Below, piece after piece: positions 37,953-47,052 of a DNA stretch of 64,000 nt (its first letter is position 1; the number at the start of each line of letters is the position of its first letter). The notes beneath the pieces were generated by a model. That model searched no databases. It saw only the letters and a program-made list of their open reading frames with translations, and was not told the DNA's origin. This DNA is from Streptomyces exfoliatus (GTDB taxonomy: Bacteria > Actinomycetota > Actinomycetes > Streptomycetales > Streptomycetaceae): the NCBI RefSeq assembly GCF_000725545.1, contig NZ_JNZP01000015.1, positions 1-64,000 on the forward strand, given 5' to 3'. The position numbers and the translations under genes were made by a program.

Positions 37953-39368
37953 TCAGACCTGGAGGTCCGGTCCTATCCGGTTGCGTACCGCGGTCTGGAC
38001 CTCGACCTCCTCGGCCGGGTCGGCCGCGAGGCGGCGCAGCCGGTCGGCGACCCGTACGTCCCCGGTCTCGGCGTGCTGGGCCGCGACCTCACGGGTGGTC
38101 TCCTCGCAGTCCCAGAGGCACTCGACGGCGAAGCCTGCCGCGAAGGTGGGGTCGGTGGCGGCGAGGGCGCGGGCGACGCGCCCGCGGAGCTGGGAGGAGG
38201 CCGTCTCGCGGTAGACGTGGCGCAGCACGGGGGCCGCGCAGGCGATGCCGAGGCGTCCGGCGCCGTCGACGAGCGCCGCGAGGACGGGGGCGTCGGGGCC
38301 TTCGGAGCGGACGGTGTCACGGAGCGCGCCGAGGACGGAGGGGGAGTCCTGGGCGGTTCCGCGGCAGGCGAGCACCTCGGCGGCGGCGGCGCCGAGCGCG
38401 TCGGTCCTGCGGACCCACGCACGGGCGCGGGCGACGGCGTCCTCGCCGCACATGCGCCGGTAGGCGGCGATGGCGGCTTCGGCGACCTCGCGGGAGTCGC
38501 CGTCGGCGGCGGTCTCGACGAGGTCGAGGACGGCGGGGTCCCGTGACTCGGCGAGGTGGTGCAGAGCGGCGCCCCGGGCGCCCACGGCGCCGTGCCGGGC
38601 GGCGGCGAGGAGTTCGGGCCGGTCCTCGGGTCCCGCGACGGCGGTCAGGCAGCGGGCGGCGGGCCCGTACAGGACGGCTCCGCGCTCGTAACCCTCCTGC
38701 GCCCAGTCGAGGACGGCCCGCACGCTCCAGCCGGGCCGGGGCCCGGCGGGGCGCATCTGGCGCTGCCAGCGGTCGAAGGAGCCCTGTTCCTGGGCGGCCC
38801 TGACCCGGGCGCCGACGGTGTCGCGCCGGTCCTCGGCCCACAGGCGCCACGGGCGGGGCTCGAAGGCGTCCCGCACGACGCGGGCGAGTTCGGCCTCGCC
38901 CTCCGCGTCGGCCGGGAAGCGGGCCAGCACGGGGACGGCGAGCGCGCGGAGGCCGGCGTCGTCGTCGCGGAGGGCCAGCTCGTCGAGGGCCCAGGCCCAG
39001 TTCGTGCCGGTCGCCGCGTAGCGACGGAGCAGGAGCAGGGCGTCCGCGCGTCCGTAGGAGGCCAGGTGTCCGAGGACGGCGAGGGCGAGTCCGGTACGGG
39101 ACTCCTCGGTGTCGAGGTGGTCCTCGGCGCCGAACAGGTGCGCCTCGATCTCGTCGAGACCGCCGTGCAGGTCCAGGTAGAGACGGGCGTAGTAGAGGGA
39201 GCGGTTCTCGACCTGCCAGTCGTGGCGTGGGTCGACGAGGACGCAGTGGTTGAGGGCCGCGAGGGCCTCGGCGCGTGGCGCGGCGAGCGCGTGCAGGGTG
39301 CCGTCGCCGCGGCCCCGCTGCAGCAGGCCGAGCAGGGTGCCGCTCGGCGCTATGACTGGATCGAACAT
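37953..39368 (-). CDS. HEAT-repeat-like hypothetical protein, 471 aa
   Basis: An alpha-helical repeat protein. From about residue 200 to the end, pairs of helices of HEAT/PBS-lyase type recur (GAALHHLAESRDPAVLDLVE, VAEAAIAAYRRM, VARALAATDPTFAAGFAVE). No catalytic motif, signal or membrane segment. Such scaffolds usually bind proteins. The ATG at 39368 has GAGG upstream; a GTG five codons earlier is possible. The region upstream (39369-39623) holds CTGTAC twice within AGGCTGTACATCGCTGTACG (from 39429), a possible regulatory site. Function unknown. Confidence 0.75.
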   Translation of the reverse strand: MFDPVIAPSGTLLGLLQRGRGDGTLHALAAPRAEALAALNHCVLVDPRHDWQVENRSLYYARLYLDLHGGLDEIEAHLFGAEDHLDTEESRTGLALAVLGHLASYGRADALLLLRRYAATGTNWAWALDELALRDDDAGLRALAVPVLARFPADAEGEAELARVVRDAFEPRPWRLWAEDRRDTVGARVRAAQEQGSFDRWQRQMRPAGPRPGWSVRAVLDWAQEGYERGAVLYGPAARCLTAVAGPEDRPELLAAARHGAVGARGAALHHLAESRDPAVLDLVETAADGDSREVAEAAIAAYRRMCGEDAVARARAWVRRTDALGAAAAEVLACRGTAQDSPSVLGALRDTVRSEGPDAPVLAALVDGAGRLGIACAAPVLRHVYRETASSQLRGRVARALAATDPTFAAGFAVECLWDCEETTREVAAQHAETGDVRVADRLRRLAADPAEEVEVQTAVRNRIGPDLQV

Positions 39369-39623
39369 GGGAAGACGCCTCACATCAAGCTGTCGACACG
39401 ACCGGGGGATACCGGGGTGACCCGGGTCAGGCTGTACATCGCTGTACGCCTAGGCCGTGCGGCAACATGTCGGGCCGCCCGTCGTCCTGCGCTTGCCAGT
39501 GACCATCTTCCTCTGCCTCTCGTCGGTGGCCCGTTTTGCCGGGCCCGACGTCATGATGACCCACCCATTTCGCCACCGCGACCACATTTACGGCGCCGCT
39601 CTCACCTGGGGTTCAGCGCCTGT

Positions 39624-40016
39624 TCACCGGGTCCCGAAGAGTTCGAGGAGTTCGGCCTTGCCGAACATCCGGGCGGTGTCGACGGCGGACGGAGTCCCGG
39701 CTTCCGGATTTGCCCCGCCGTCGAGGAGCGCGCGGATCACGGCGTCCTCGCCCTTGAAGACCGCCCCGGCGAGCGGGGTCTGCCCGCGGTCGTTGGCGCG
39801 GTCGACGTCGGCACCGCGCGCGAGGAGGGCGGAAACCGCGGCGGCGTGGCCGTGGTAGGCGGCGAGCATGACGAGCGAGTCGCCCTTCTCGTTGGTGAGG
39901 TTCGCCGGGACGCCCGCGTCGAGGTAGGCGGCCAGGGTGTCGGCGTCCCCGGTGCGCGCGAGGTCGAAGACCTTGGACGCCAGCTCGATGACCTCGGGGT
40001 CCGGAGTCTCGCTCAT
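39624..40016 (-). CDS. Ankyrin-repeat protein, 130 aa
   Basis: A small soluble protein made almost wholly of ankyrin repeats: GDADTLAAYLDAGVPANLTN, KGDSLVMLAAYHGHAAAVSA, and RGQTPLAGAVFKGEDAVIRA are successive units. A protein-protein interaction role is expected. The ATG at 40016 is the only sensible start, with GAAGGGCGG upstream. It appears monocistronic, divergent from smeA across 308 bases. Confidence 0.85.
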   Translation of the reverse strand: MSETPDPEVIELASKVFDLARTGDADTLAAYLDAGVPANLTNEKGDSLVMLAAYHGHAAAVSALLARGADVDRANDRGQTPLAGAVFKGEDAVIRALLDGGANPEAGTPSAVDTARMFGKAELLELFGTR

Positions 40017-40324
40017 CGGGTGGAACCGCCCTTCTCCTGCGTTGTCGTCCTGCGCACGGCAAGCGGGGCCGTACGAGTGAATCGACAGGGTACTGCCCGT
40101 TCGGTGACATGACCTCGCTCGACCGAGGCAAAGATCACGGCAGCCCGCGCTCGGCCGTCTCTCTAACGCACGCCGGGCATTTCGCCACTCGACAGCCCGT
40201 TCGACGTCCGCCGGTCAAGTGAAATCGCCCGTTTTTCACTCGAATGAACCTTTAGTCACATAGATACTTGCGGTGAACTTGGAAGGACTCATGGTGACTG
40301 TCCCCTCAACCAGGAGAACACCCA
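40017..40324. other. Intergenic region before smeA
   Basis: No gene is seen in these 308 bases. AGTGAAA (40218-40224) and TTTCACT (40234-40240) form an inverted repeat about 85 bp before smeA, and TAGATA (40261-40266) could be a -10 element. I recall that smeA-sffA transcription depends on whi sporulation genes in S. coelicolor; this repeat is a candidate site, but I could not match it to a known WhiA or WhiB box. Confidence 0.45.
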
Positions 40325-40519
40325 ATGATCCTGTCCATCTCAGGCGTGGTCCTGCTCGGCATCATCTGCTTCCTGTTCTTCAAGAAGGACGGGATGAAGG
40401 CCTCGCACGCCCTCGTCAGCGCGCTGTTCGGCTTCTACCTCGCGGGCACCGCCATCGCCCCGAGCATCACGGCGGGCGGGCAGAGCCTCGCCGGCCTCCT
40501 GGGCGGGATCAAGTTCTGA
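40325..40519 (+). CDS. smeA: Small membrane protein SmeA
   Basis: A 64-residue membrane protein with two hydrophobic segments (about 3-19 and 29-48) joined by the basic turn FFKKDGMK. Size, sequence style and the FtsK-like gene directly downstream match S. coelicolor SmeA, which localises to sporulation septa and recruits SffA. The ATG at 40325 has AGGAGA upstream. It ends 37 bases before sffA and forms an operon with it. Confidence 0.88.
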   Translation: MILSISGVVLLGIICFLFFKKDGMKASHALVSALFGFYLAGTAIAPSITAGGQSLAGLLGGIKF

Positions 40520-40556
40520 CGCCCTTCCGTCCCTTCCACCACCTCAGGAGTACTTC

Positions 40557-42242
40557 GTGGCCCGGCGACCACTCCCCCGCATTCTGAGCAGCGGCAGCGC
40601 GCAGATCGCTCGTAGTCGAGAGATCGCGCGCACGGCCGCCGACAGCGCCACCGACGTGCTCCATCCACTGATCACGGTCTCCCGTGGTCTGCGGAAGCTG
40701 GCCGCGACAGCGCGCGCCAAGTGGGCCGCGACCCCCAAGGAGCGGCGTGGCCCCACGCTGTTCCTGGTCGCGGCCTGCCTCCTGGTCGTCGTCCTCATGC
40801 CGTACGGGCCGCTCCTCGCGCTCGTCACGCTGATGGGCGCCGCCGCGTGGAAGGGACGCGAACGTCCGGTCGTCAGGACCGGTCCCGACGACGCGGAGAT
40901 CGCCCGGCTCAAGGGTCTGTACGAGGCCCTCGTGCCGTACTTCTCCGTGCCCGACGACCCCTCCCCGCTCTTCGCCCACGGAGGCGACTGGAGCGGCGCC
41001 TTCGCGGAGTACGCCTTCGACGACGACGGGCGGCTCACCCGGCTGAAGATCGCCTATCCCCCCTACTTCACGGACGGCGAACCCGACGCACGCGCGTGTA
41101 TCGAGCACCTGCTGCACGCCAAGTCGGGGCGCGGCCGCGAGTACCGCTTCGACTGGGACGAGGAGGGCAACCGGCTCGTCATGAGCGTGCTGCCCGCCCT
41201 GCCCACCACCATCGCCGCCCAGCGCTTCGTCACCGTGCCGGGCGAGACCGTGCTCGGCTTCACCGACGCGGACGCCGTGCAGCGGACCGTGCCCGTGGTC
41301 GCGGCGGACGGTACGGAGGACGCGCCGGCCGTGGTCTGGCGCACCGGCCCCCGCTCCACCGAGCCGCATCTGCTGGTCGTCGGCCAGCCGGGCAGCGGCA
41401 CCACGTCCCTGCTGCGTTCGATCGCCCTCCAGGCCCTCCCCCACGGCGACGTGCTGATCGTCGAGGGCGGCGGCACCGGGGAGTACGCCTGCCTGACCGG
41501 CCGGGACGGCGTCCTGGCCGTCGAGTGCGGGCTCTCCGGCTCCCTGGCCAGCCTCGAATGGGCGGCGCACGAGACGGAGCGGCGCCTGATCGCCGCCAAC
41601 CGGGCCCGGCAGGCCGGTCACCCGGCGCCCGAGGACACCCGGCGCCCGCTGTGGATCCTCGTCGACCGGCCGAGCATCCTCGGGCACCTCGCCGCCGCCG
41701 ACGGCCGCGGCGACCCGCAGGAGCTGCTCCAGGTGCCGCTGCGGCACGGGCGCGCCGCCCAGGTCACGGTGGTGGTCGCCGAGCAGTTCGACAGCGCGGA
41801 CACGCTGAGCGAGGCGGTACGGAGCCACACCAGGGCGCGGATCGTGCTCGGCCCCGCCACCCCCGAGCAGATCGCGGCCGTCCTCGGCACCGAGCCGCAC
41901 ACCACGCCGACGCCCCAGGTCCCGGCGGGCCGCGGCTACGCGCGCCTGGGGACCGGACCGGTCCTGCGCCTGCAGGTGCCGGCGACGCCCGACCCGTACG
42001 ACGACGCGACGAGCGAGACGCACCGGCAGGCGGTCCTGGACCTCCTCCCGGAACGCCGGACGGCGACACCCGCCACAGCGGCGACGCTCACGACGTCGAC
42101 GACGGTCATCACGGCGGCGACGACCGCCCCCGCCGCCGTCGAGAAGGCCGTCGCCTCGGCCCCCGAGCCGGCCCCGGCGCCCCGCGCCCAGCCGGACCCG
42201 GGCCCGGCTCCGCTGCACGCCCCGGTACCCGCCGAGGGCTGA
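40557..42242 (+). CDS. sffA: SpoIIIE/FtsK-like septal protein SffA
   Basis: A 561-residue protein. A basic N-terminus is followed by a membrane segment pair (about 65-100, LFLVAACLLVVVLMPYGPLLALVTLMGAAAW), then an FtsK-type ATPase domain and a disordered Ala/Pro/Thr tail. The P-loop position reads GQPGSGTTSLL (276-286): the invariant Walker A lysine is Thr282. WILVDRP (about 365) stands at Walker B. In S. coelicolor SffA is targeted to sporulation septa by SmeA and affects chromosome segregation in spores. The GTG at 40557 follows AGGAG. Confidence 0.87.
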   Translation: MARRPLPRILSSGSAQIARSREIARTAADSATDVLHPLITVSRGLRKLAATARAKWAATPKERRGPTLFLVAACLLVVVLMPYGPLLALVTLMGAAAWKGRERPVVRTGPDDAEIARLKGLYEALVPYFSVPDDPSPLFAHGGDWSGAFAEYAFDDDGRLTRLKIAYPPYFTDGEPDARACIEHLLHAKSGRGREYRFDWDEEGNRLVMSVLPALPTTIAAQRFVTVPGETVLGFTDADAVQRTVPVVAADGTEDAPAVVWRTGPRSTEPHLLVVGQPGSGTTSLLRSIALQALPHGDVLIVEGGGTGEYACLTGRDGVLAVECGLSGSLASLEWAAHETERRLIAANRARQAGHPAPEDTRRPLWILVDRPSILGHLAAADGRGDPQELLQVPLRHGRAAQVTVVVAEQFDSADTLSEAVRSHTRARIVLGPATPEQIAAVLGTEPHTTPTPQVPAGRGYARLGTGPVLRLQVPATPDPYDDATSETHRQAVLDLLPERRTATPATAATLTTSTTVITAATTAPAAVEKAVASAPEPAPAPRAQPDPGPAPLHAPVPAEG

Positions 42243-42255
42243 GGAGCACGCGCGT

Positions 42256-42296
42256 GAAGAGGCCGGTCCGGACCGCGGGTCCGTACCGGCCTCTTC
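42256..42296. terminator. Bidirectional terminator after sffA
   Basis: Perfect 12-bp arms GAAGAGGCCGGT (42256-42267) and ACCGGCCTCTTC (42285-42296) lie between the convergent sffA and MocR genes. Confidence 0.8.
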
Positions 42297-42312
42297 GTGT
42301 GAAGCAAGGCGG

Positions 42313-43812
42313 CTACGCCACGAACGACCGCGGCGGCTCCGTCCCCCCGCCCGCGCCGGACTCGACGAGCCGGGCCGCGGCGGCGAGCCGGGCGGCGGCC
42401 TCGTCGGCAACCGGCCCGCCGACCGTGAAGGGCAGCCTGACGAAGCCCTCGAAGGCCCCGTCGACGCCGAACCGCGGCCCCGACGGGACACGGACGCCGA
42501 CCCGCTCCCCCGCCTCGGCCAGCCGGGAGCCGGACAGGCCGCCGGTACGGACCCAGAGGGTCAGGCCGCCGCGCGGGACGGAGAACTCCCACTCCGGAAG
42601 CTCCCTGCGCACCGCGGCGACGAGCGCGTCCCGGTTCTCCCTGGCCTGGGCGCGGCGCAGCGCCACGGCCTCCTCCCAGCCGCCCGTGCCCATGAGCCAG
42701 TTCACGCCGAGCTGTTCCAGGACGGGGGTGCCGAGGTCGGCGTACGCGCGGGCCGCCACCAGGGAGCGGATGACGTCGGGAGCCGCACGGACCCAGCCGA
42801 TGCGCATGCCCGCCCAGAAGGCCTTGCTGGCCGAGCCGACCGTCAGGACGGTGGATCCCGCCGGGTCGAAGGCGCAGACCGGCCTGGGCATCTCCAGGTC
42901 GTCGTCCAGGTGCAGCTCGGCCATGGTCTCGTCGACGACGAGGACCGTGCCGGCCGAGCGGGCCGCGTCCACGAGCTGTCGGCGCTGGTCCTCGTCGGCC
43001 AGCGCGCCGGTCGGGTTGTGGAAGTCGGCCACCACGTACGCGAGGCGGGGTGCCGCGTCCCGCAGCACCTGCCGCCAGCGGCCCATGTCCCAGCTGCCGA
43101 GGCCCTCCGACATGGCGACGGGCACGAGCCGGGCCCCGGCCTCCCGCATCAGCTGGAGGATGTTGGCGTACGAGGGCGATTCGACGGCGATGCGCTCGCC
43201 CCGCCCCGCGAAGAGGTGGCAGATGGCGTCGATGGCTCCCATGGCGCCGGTCGTGACCATGATCTGTTCGGGCATCGTGGGGATGCCGCGCGCGGTGTAG
43301 CGGTCGGCGAGCGTCTGCCGCAGGGCGGGCAGTCCCGCCGGGTAGTCCCCGTGCGTGTGGGCGTACGGAGGCAGTTCCTCCAGGGCGCCCTGGATGCCGC
43401 GGGTGAGCCAGGGCTCGGGCGCGGGGAGCGCCGCGCAGCCGAGGTCGATCAGCGAGCCGAGGGACTCGGGGGGCAGCGGTTCGAGGCCCCGGGCGGGCAG
43501 GGGGTTCCCCGCCGGTACGGCGGTCCAGCTGCCGGCCCCGCGGCGGGATTCGAGGAAGCCCTCGGCGCGGAGCGCCTCGTAGGCCGCGGCAACCGTCGTA
43601 CGGCTGACGGTGAGGGCGAGGGCGAGTTCCCGTTCGGCGGGGAGCCGGGCGGCGACCGGGACCCTTCCTTCGAGGATCAGCAGGCGGATGCCGTCGGCCA
43701 GCGCACGGTAGGCGGGCGGCTTGCGCGCGCCGGGTCCGGCGGGCCTCGGCTGCTGCGCCTGGAGCTGCCGCGCGAGCTGAGCCGGTCCTACCGCCGAAGT
43801 CCACTGGGCCAT
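42313..43812 (-). CDS. MocR-family regulator (YczR-like)
   Basis: A 499-residue GntR/aminotransferase fusion. The winged helix (about 45-110: RLPAERELALALTVSRTTVAAAYEALRAEGFL) is followed by a PLP fold with ADFHNPTG, VDETMAEL and SASKAFWAGMRIGW, where Lys330 should bind PLP. It is divergent from a YczE membrane protein, a pair conserved in many bacteria. The ATG at 43812 begins the family N-terminus, with GGAAGGTGG upstream. Repeated GAAYCAGTCCAC boxes in the shared promoter are its likely operators. Confidence 0.88.
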   Translation of the reverse strand: MAQWTSAVGPAQLARQLQAQQPRPAGPGARKPPAYRALADGIRLLILEGRVPVAARLPAERELALALTVSRTTVAAAYEALRAEGFLESRRGAGSWTAVPAGNPLPARGLEPLPPESLGSLIDLGCAALPAPEPWLTRGIQGALEELPPYAHTHGDYPAGLPALRQTLADRYTARGIPTMPEQIMVTTGAMGAIDAICHLFAGRGERIAVESPSYANILQLMREAGARLVPVAMSEGLGSWDMGRWRQVLRDAAPRLAYVVADFHNPTGALADEDQRRQLVDAARSAGTVLVVDETMAELHLDDDLEMPRPVCAFDPAGSTVLTVGSASKAFWAGMRIGWVRAAPDVIRSLVAARAYADLGTPVLEQLGVNWLMGTGGWEEAVALRRAQARENRDALVAAVRRELPEWEFSVPRGGLTLWVRTGGLSGSRLAEAGERVGVRVPSGPRFGVDGAFEGFVRLPFTVGGPVADEAAARLAAAARLVESGAGGGTEPPRSFVA

Positions 43813-43813
43813 C

Positions 43814-43896
43814 GGAATCAGTCCACCTTCCTCGAATTGGCCATGGTTGGCACCCATTCCCTGGCCACAGAGTGTCACGAACCAGTCCACTGACAC
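43814..43896. promoter_or_regulatory. MocR/YczE operator region
   Basis: GGAATCAGTCCACC (43814-43827) and GAACCAGTCCACT (43879-43891) are direct repeats about 65 bp apart. The second is framed by an inverted repeat, GTGTCA (43872-43877) and TGACAC (43891-43896). Direct-repeat operators are typical of MocR regulators. Confidence 0.65.
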
Positions 43897-43914
43897 CACC
43901 CTGGGGGAAGTCCC

Positions 43915-44583
43915 TTGTCCATCGCCTCCGGTCTCCACGGCCGGCACCTCACCCGCCGACTGATCCAGCTCTACGTGGGCCTGGCGCTCTACGGGGCCAG
44001 CGCGGCGCTGCTCGTGCGCAGCGGTCTCGGCCTCTCGCCCTGGAGCGTCCTCGACCAGGGGCTCTCCGAGAAGACGGGGCTGACCATCGGCGTGGTGTCG
44101 ATCATCGTCGGCGCGGCGGTCCTGCTCCTGTGGATACCGATCCGGCAGCGGCCCGGTCTCGGCACCGTCTCCAACGTGTTCGTGATCGGTCTGGCGATCG
44201 ACGGCACCCTCGCCCTGGTCCCGGACGTCCACGGTCTCGCCGGGCAGGTGCCGCTGCTCGTGTCCGGCGTCGTCCTCAACGGGCTCGCGACGGGCCTGTA
44301 CATCGCGGCGCGCTTCGGCCCGGGTCCCCGCGACGGTCTGATGACCGGTCTGCACCGGCTCACCGGCCGGTCCATCCGGCTGGTGCGGACGGCGATCGAG
44401 GTGGTGGTCGTCGCCACCGGGTTCCTCCTCGGCGGCTCCGTCGGCGTCGGCACGGTGCTCTACGCGCTGGCGATCGGGCCGCTCGCGCAGTTCTTCCTGC
44501 GCTGGTTCGCCGTTCCCGAGCCGGACTCCGGCAGCACCGCGGTCGCCCCGGCGACACCCGAGCAGGCCATACTGCGGCGGTGA
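43915..44583 (+). CDS. YczE-like integral membrane protein
   Basis: A 222-residue protein with five hydrophobic segments (about 16-36, 55-75, 83-103, 112-130, 155-185). GLGLSPWSVLDQGLSEKTGL near the first segment and GPGPRDGLMTGL are YczE family blocks. A role linked to vitamin B6 or amino acid transport has been proposed from its MocR pairing; unproven. The start is TTG at 43915, supported by GGGGGAAG upstream. The stop overlaps the GDPD start as GTGA. Confidence 0.85.
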   Translation: MSIASGLHGRHLTRRLIQLYVGLALYGASAALLVRSGLGLSPWSVLDQGLSEKTGLTIGVVSIIVGAAVLLLWIPIRQRPGLGTVSNVFVIGLAIDGTLALVPDVHGLAGQVPLLVSGVVLNGLATGLYIAARFGPGPRDGLMTGLHRLTGRSIRLVRTAIEVVVVATGFLLGGSVGVGTVLYALAIGPLAQFFLRWFAVPEPDSGSTAVAPATPEQAILRR

Positions 44584-45344
44584 CTCGCGTACGCCACCCT
44601 TATCTCGACCACCCGTCGCCCCTGCCGTTCGCGCACCGCGGCGGCACGGCGAACGGCCTGGAGAACACCGCGGCCGCCTTCCGCCGGGCCGCCGCCGCGG
44701 GCTACCGCTACTTCGAGACCGATGTCCACACGACGGCGGACGGGGCGCTCGTCGCCTTCCACGACGCGACCCTCGACCGGGTCACGGACGCCACGGGCCG
44801 GATCCGGGACCTGCCCTGGGAGGCCGTGCGGGAGGCCCGTGTGGCGGGGAAGGAGCCCCTGCCGCTCTTCGAGGACCTCCTGGCGGAGTTCCCCGAGGTC
44901 CGCTGGAACGTGGACCTCAAGGCAGAGTCGGCCCTGGTCCCGCTGGTGGACCTGATCCGCAGGACCGACGCCTGGGACCGGGTCTGCGTGGGCTCCTTCA
45001 CCGAGGCGCGGGTGGCACGGGCGCAGCGCGTGGCCGGTCCCCGGCTCGCCACCTCGTACGGGGTGAGCGGGGTGCTGGGACTGCGCCTGCGCTCGTTCGG
45101 CATCCCCGCGGCGGTCCGGGCCGGCGCGGTGGCCGCGCAGGTCCCCGAGCGGCAGGGCGGGATCACGGTCGTGGACCGGCGTTTCCTGCGGGAGGCGCAC
45201 GCGCGCGGGCTCCAGGTCCATGTGTGGACGGTGAACGATCCGGCCCGTATGCACTCTCTCCTCGACCTGGGGGTGGATGGCATCATGACCGATCAGCTGG
45301 AGACGCTGCGCTCGGTGCTGACCGAGCGGGGCGCGTGGGTCTGA
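44580..45344 (+). CDS. Glycerophosphodiester phosphodiesterase
   Basis: A 254-residue GDPD-fold enzyme that hydrolyses glycerophosphodiesters to glycerol-3-phosphate and an alcohol. Active-site residues: His19 in FAHRGG, Glu46 and Asp48 in FETDVH, His61 in AFHDATLDR. There is no signal peptide, so it is cytoplasmic. The GTG at 44580 overlaps the yczE stop. It is likely co-transcribed with the MFS gene 82 bases downstream. Confidence 0.92.
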   Translation: MTRVRHPYLDHPSPLPFAHRGGTANGLENTAAAFRRAAAAGYRYFETDVHTTADGALVAFHDATLDRVTDATGRIRDLPWEAVREARVAGKEPLPLFEDLLAEFPEVRWNVDLKAESALVPLVDLIRRTDAWDRVCVGSFTEARVARAQRVAGPRLATSYGVSGVLGLRLRSFGIPAAVRAGAVAAQVPERQGGITVVDRRFLREAHARGLQVHVWTVNDPARMHSLLDLGVDGIMTDQLETLRSVLTERGAWV

Positions 45345-45426
45345 GCGCGCGCCCCGGCGACACGGGCCCGGATCACCGGTCCGGTCCGCCGGGCAGGCTC
45401 ACGGGGACGAACGAGGGGGCGCGGCC

Positions 45427-46797
45427 ATGACCACGGGAACCACCGAGCCGGAGGAGTACGCGACCGGCGGCGCCGAGCGCCGGCGGGAACAGCGGGGCTG
45501 GTACTTCTACGACTTCGCCTGCTCGGTGTACTCGACGAGCGTCCTCACCGTCTTCCTCGGCCCGTACCTGACCTCGGTGGCACGGGCGGCGGCCGACACC
45601 GAGGGCTTCGTCCACCCGCTCGGGATCCCGGTGCGGGCCGGCTCCCTCTTCGCGTACGCGGTGTCGGCGTCGATCGTGGTCGCCATCCTGGTGATGCCGC
45701 TGGTCGGCGCGGTGGCGGACCGGACGGGCCGCAAGAAGCCGCTCCTCGCCGCCTCGGCCTATCTCGGGGCGACGGCCACGGCCGGGATGTTCTTCCTGGC
45801 GGGTGACCGGTATCTGCTGGGCGCGTTCCTGCTGATCGTGGCGAACGCCTCGCTCTCGGTCTCCATGGTGCTCTACAACGCCTATCTGCCGCAGATCGCG
45901 CAGCCGGACGAGCGGGACGCGGTCTCCTCCCGCGGCTGGGCCTTCGGGTACACGTCCGGGGCGCTGGTCCTCGTCCTGAACCTGGTCCTCTTCTCGGGCC
46001 ATGACTCCTTCGGCCTCACGGAGGGCGAGGCGATCCGGATCTGTCTGGCCTCGGCCGGTGTGTGGTGGGGCGCCTTCACCCTCGTGCCGCTACGGCGGCT
46101 GCGCGACCGGCGGGTCGCCGCGGACGGGCCGGACAGGGCGGGCGGGGGCCCGGTCGGCAGCGGCTGGCGCCAGCTGCGGGCGACCCTCAAGGACATGCGC
46201 CGGCACCCGCTGACGCTCTCCTTCCTCCTCGCCTACCTGGTCTACAACGACGGCGTCCAGACGGTGATCTCCCAGGCGTCCGTGTACGGCTCGGAGGAGC
46301 TGGGCCTCGACCAGACCACCCTCATCACCGCGGTCCTGCTGGTCCAGGTGCTCGCGGTGGCGGGCGCGCTCGGAATGGGGCGACTCGCCCGGTCGTACGG
46401 CGCCAAGCGGACGATTCTCGCCTCGCTCGCGGTGTGGACGCTGATCCTGGTGGCGGGCTACTTCCTGCCCGCCGACGCGCCCGTGTTCTTCTACTGTCTG
46501 GCCGCCGCGATCGGCCTGGTGCTGGGCGGGAGCCAGGCCCTGTCGCGCTCGCTGTTCTCGCATCTGATCCCGCGCGGCAAGGAGGCGGAGTACTTCTCGG
46601 CGTACGAGATGAGCGATCGCGGGCTGAGCTGGCTGGGGCCACTCGTGTTCGGTCTCGCGTATCAGCTGACCGGAAGCTACCGGGATGCCATCATCTCCCT
46701 GGTGATCTTCTTCGTGGTCGGCTTCGCGCTGCTCGCCCGGGTGCCGGTGCGGCGTGCGGTGGAGGCCGCGGGGAACCCGATGCCCGACCGAATTTAG
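45427..46797 (+). CDS. MFS transporter, UMF1/Atg22-like
   Basis: A 456-residue membrane protein. GWYFYDFACSVYSTSVLTVF at the N-terminus and GGSQALSRSLFSHLIP late in the protein are characteristic of the UMF1/Atg22 branch of the major facilitator family. GAVADRTGRKKPLL is the loop after helix 2 or 3. About 12 membrane segments with a central cytoplasmic loop (RVAADGPDRAGGG). The yeast relative exports amino acids from the vacuole; the bacterial substrate is unknown. The ATG at 45427 has a GGGGGCG site. Confidence 0.87.
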   Translation: MTTGTTEPEEYATGGAERRREQRGWYFYDFACSVYSTSVLTVFLGPYLTSVARAAADTEGFVHPLGIPVRAGSLFAYAVSASIVVAILVMPLVGAVADRTGRKKPLLAASAYLGATATAGMFFLAGDRYLLGAFLLIVANASLSVSMVLYNAYLPQIAQPDERDAVSSRGWAFGYTSGALVLVLNLVLFSGHDSFGLTEGEAIRICLASAGVWWGAFTLVPLRRLRDRRVAADGPDRAGGGPVGSGWRQLRATLKDMRRHPLTLSFLLAYLVYNDGVQTVISQASVYGSEELGLDQTTLITAVLLVQVLAVAGALGMGRLARSYGAKRTILASLAVWTLILVAGYFLPADAPVFFYCLAAAIGLVLGGSQALSRSLFSHLIPRGKEAEYFSAYEMSDRGLSWLGPLVFGLAYQLTGSYRDAIISLVIFFVVGFALLARVPVRRAVEAAGNPMPDRI

Positions 46798-46823
46798 ACG
46801 TGGCACTGAAAGGGCGGTAGTGT
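46794..46823 (+). promoter_or_regulatory. Candidate rbpA housekeeping promoter (P1)
   Basis: TTAGAC (46794-46799) and TAGTGT (46818-46823) are 18 bases apart. It overlaps the last codon of the MFS gene and would give a leader of about 220 nt for rbpA. Confidence 0.5.
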
Positions 46824-46964
46824 ACGCGTTTGGCCTGCCAGGCGGACCGTTACTGCGTGCTGCTTTGGTGAAGACACCGGGTCACGTCTGCCGCCAGATG
46901 TGACAAAACGGGCACTGGTGGGTACAACAAGGGGCGGCACGACGGGCGACGCATGACCCGGCAC

Positions 46965-46991
46965 GGGAATCTTTACCGCCGACCGGACGTT
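46965..46991 (+). promoter_or_regulatory. SigR-type promoter of rbpA
   Basis: GGGAAT (46965-46970), exactly 18 bases, then GTT (46989-46991) matches the SigR consensus GGGAAT-N18-GTT. In S. coelicolor rbpA is known to be induced by disulfide stress through SigR. Transcription would begin about 55 bases before the ATG. Confidence 0.85.
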
Positions 46992-47052
46992 GACCGGATA
47001 ACGACGACAGCGACACCTGTCCTGTGGGCGACAAGCCCGGGAGGCACGATTC

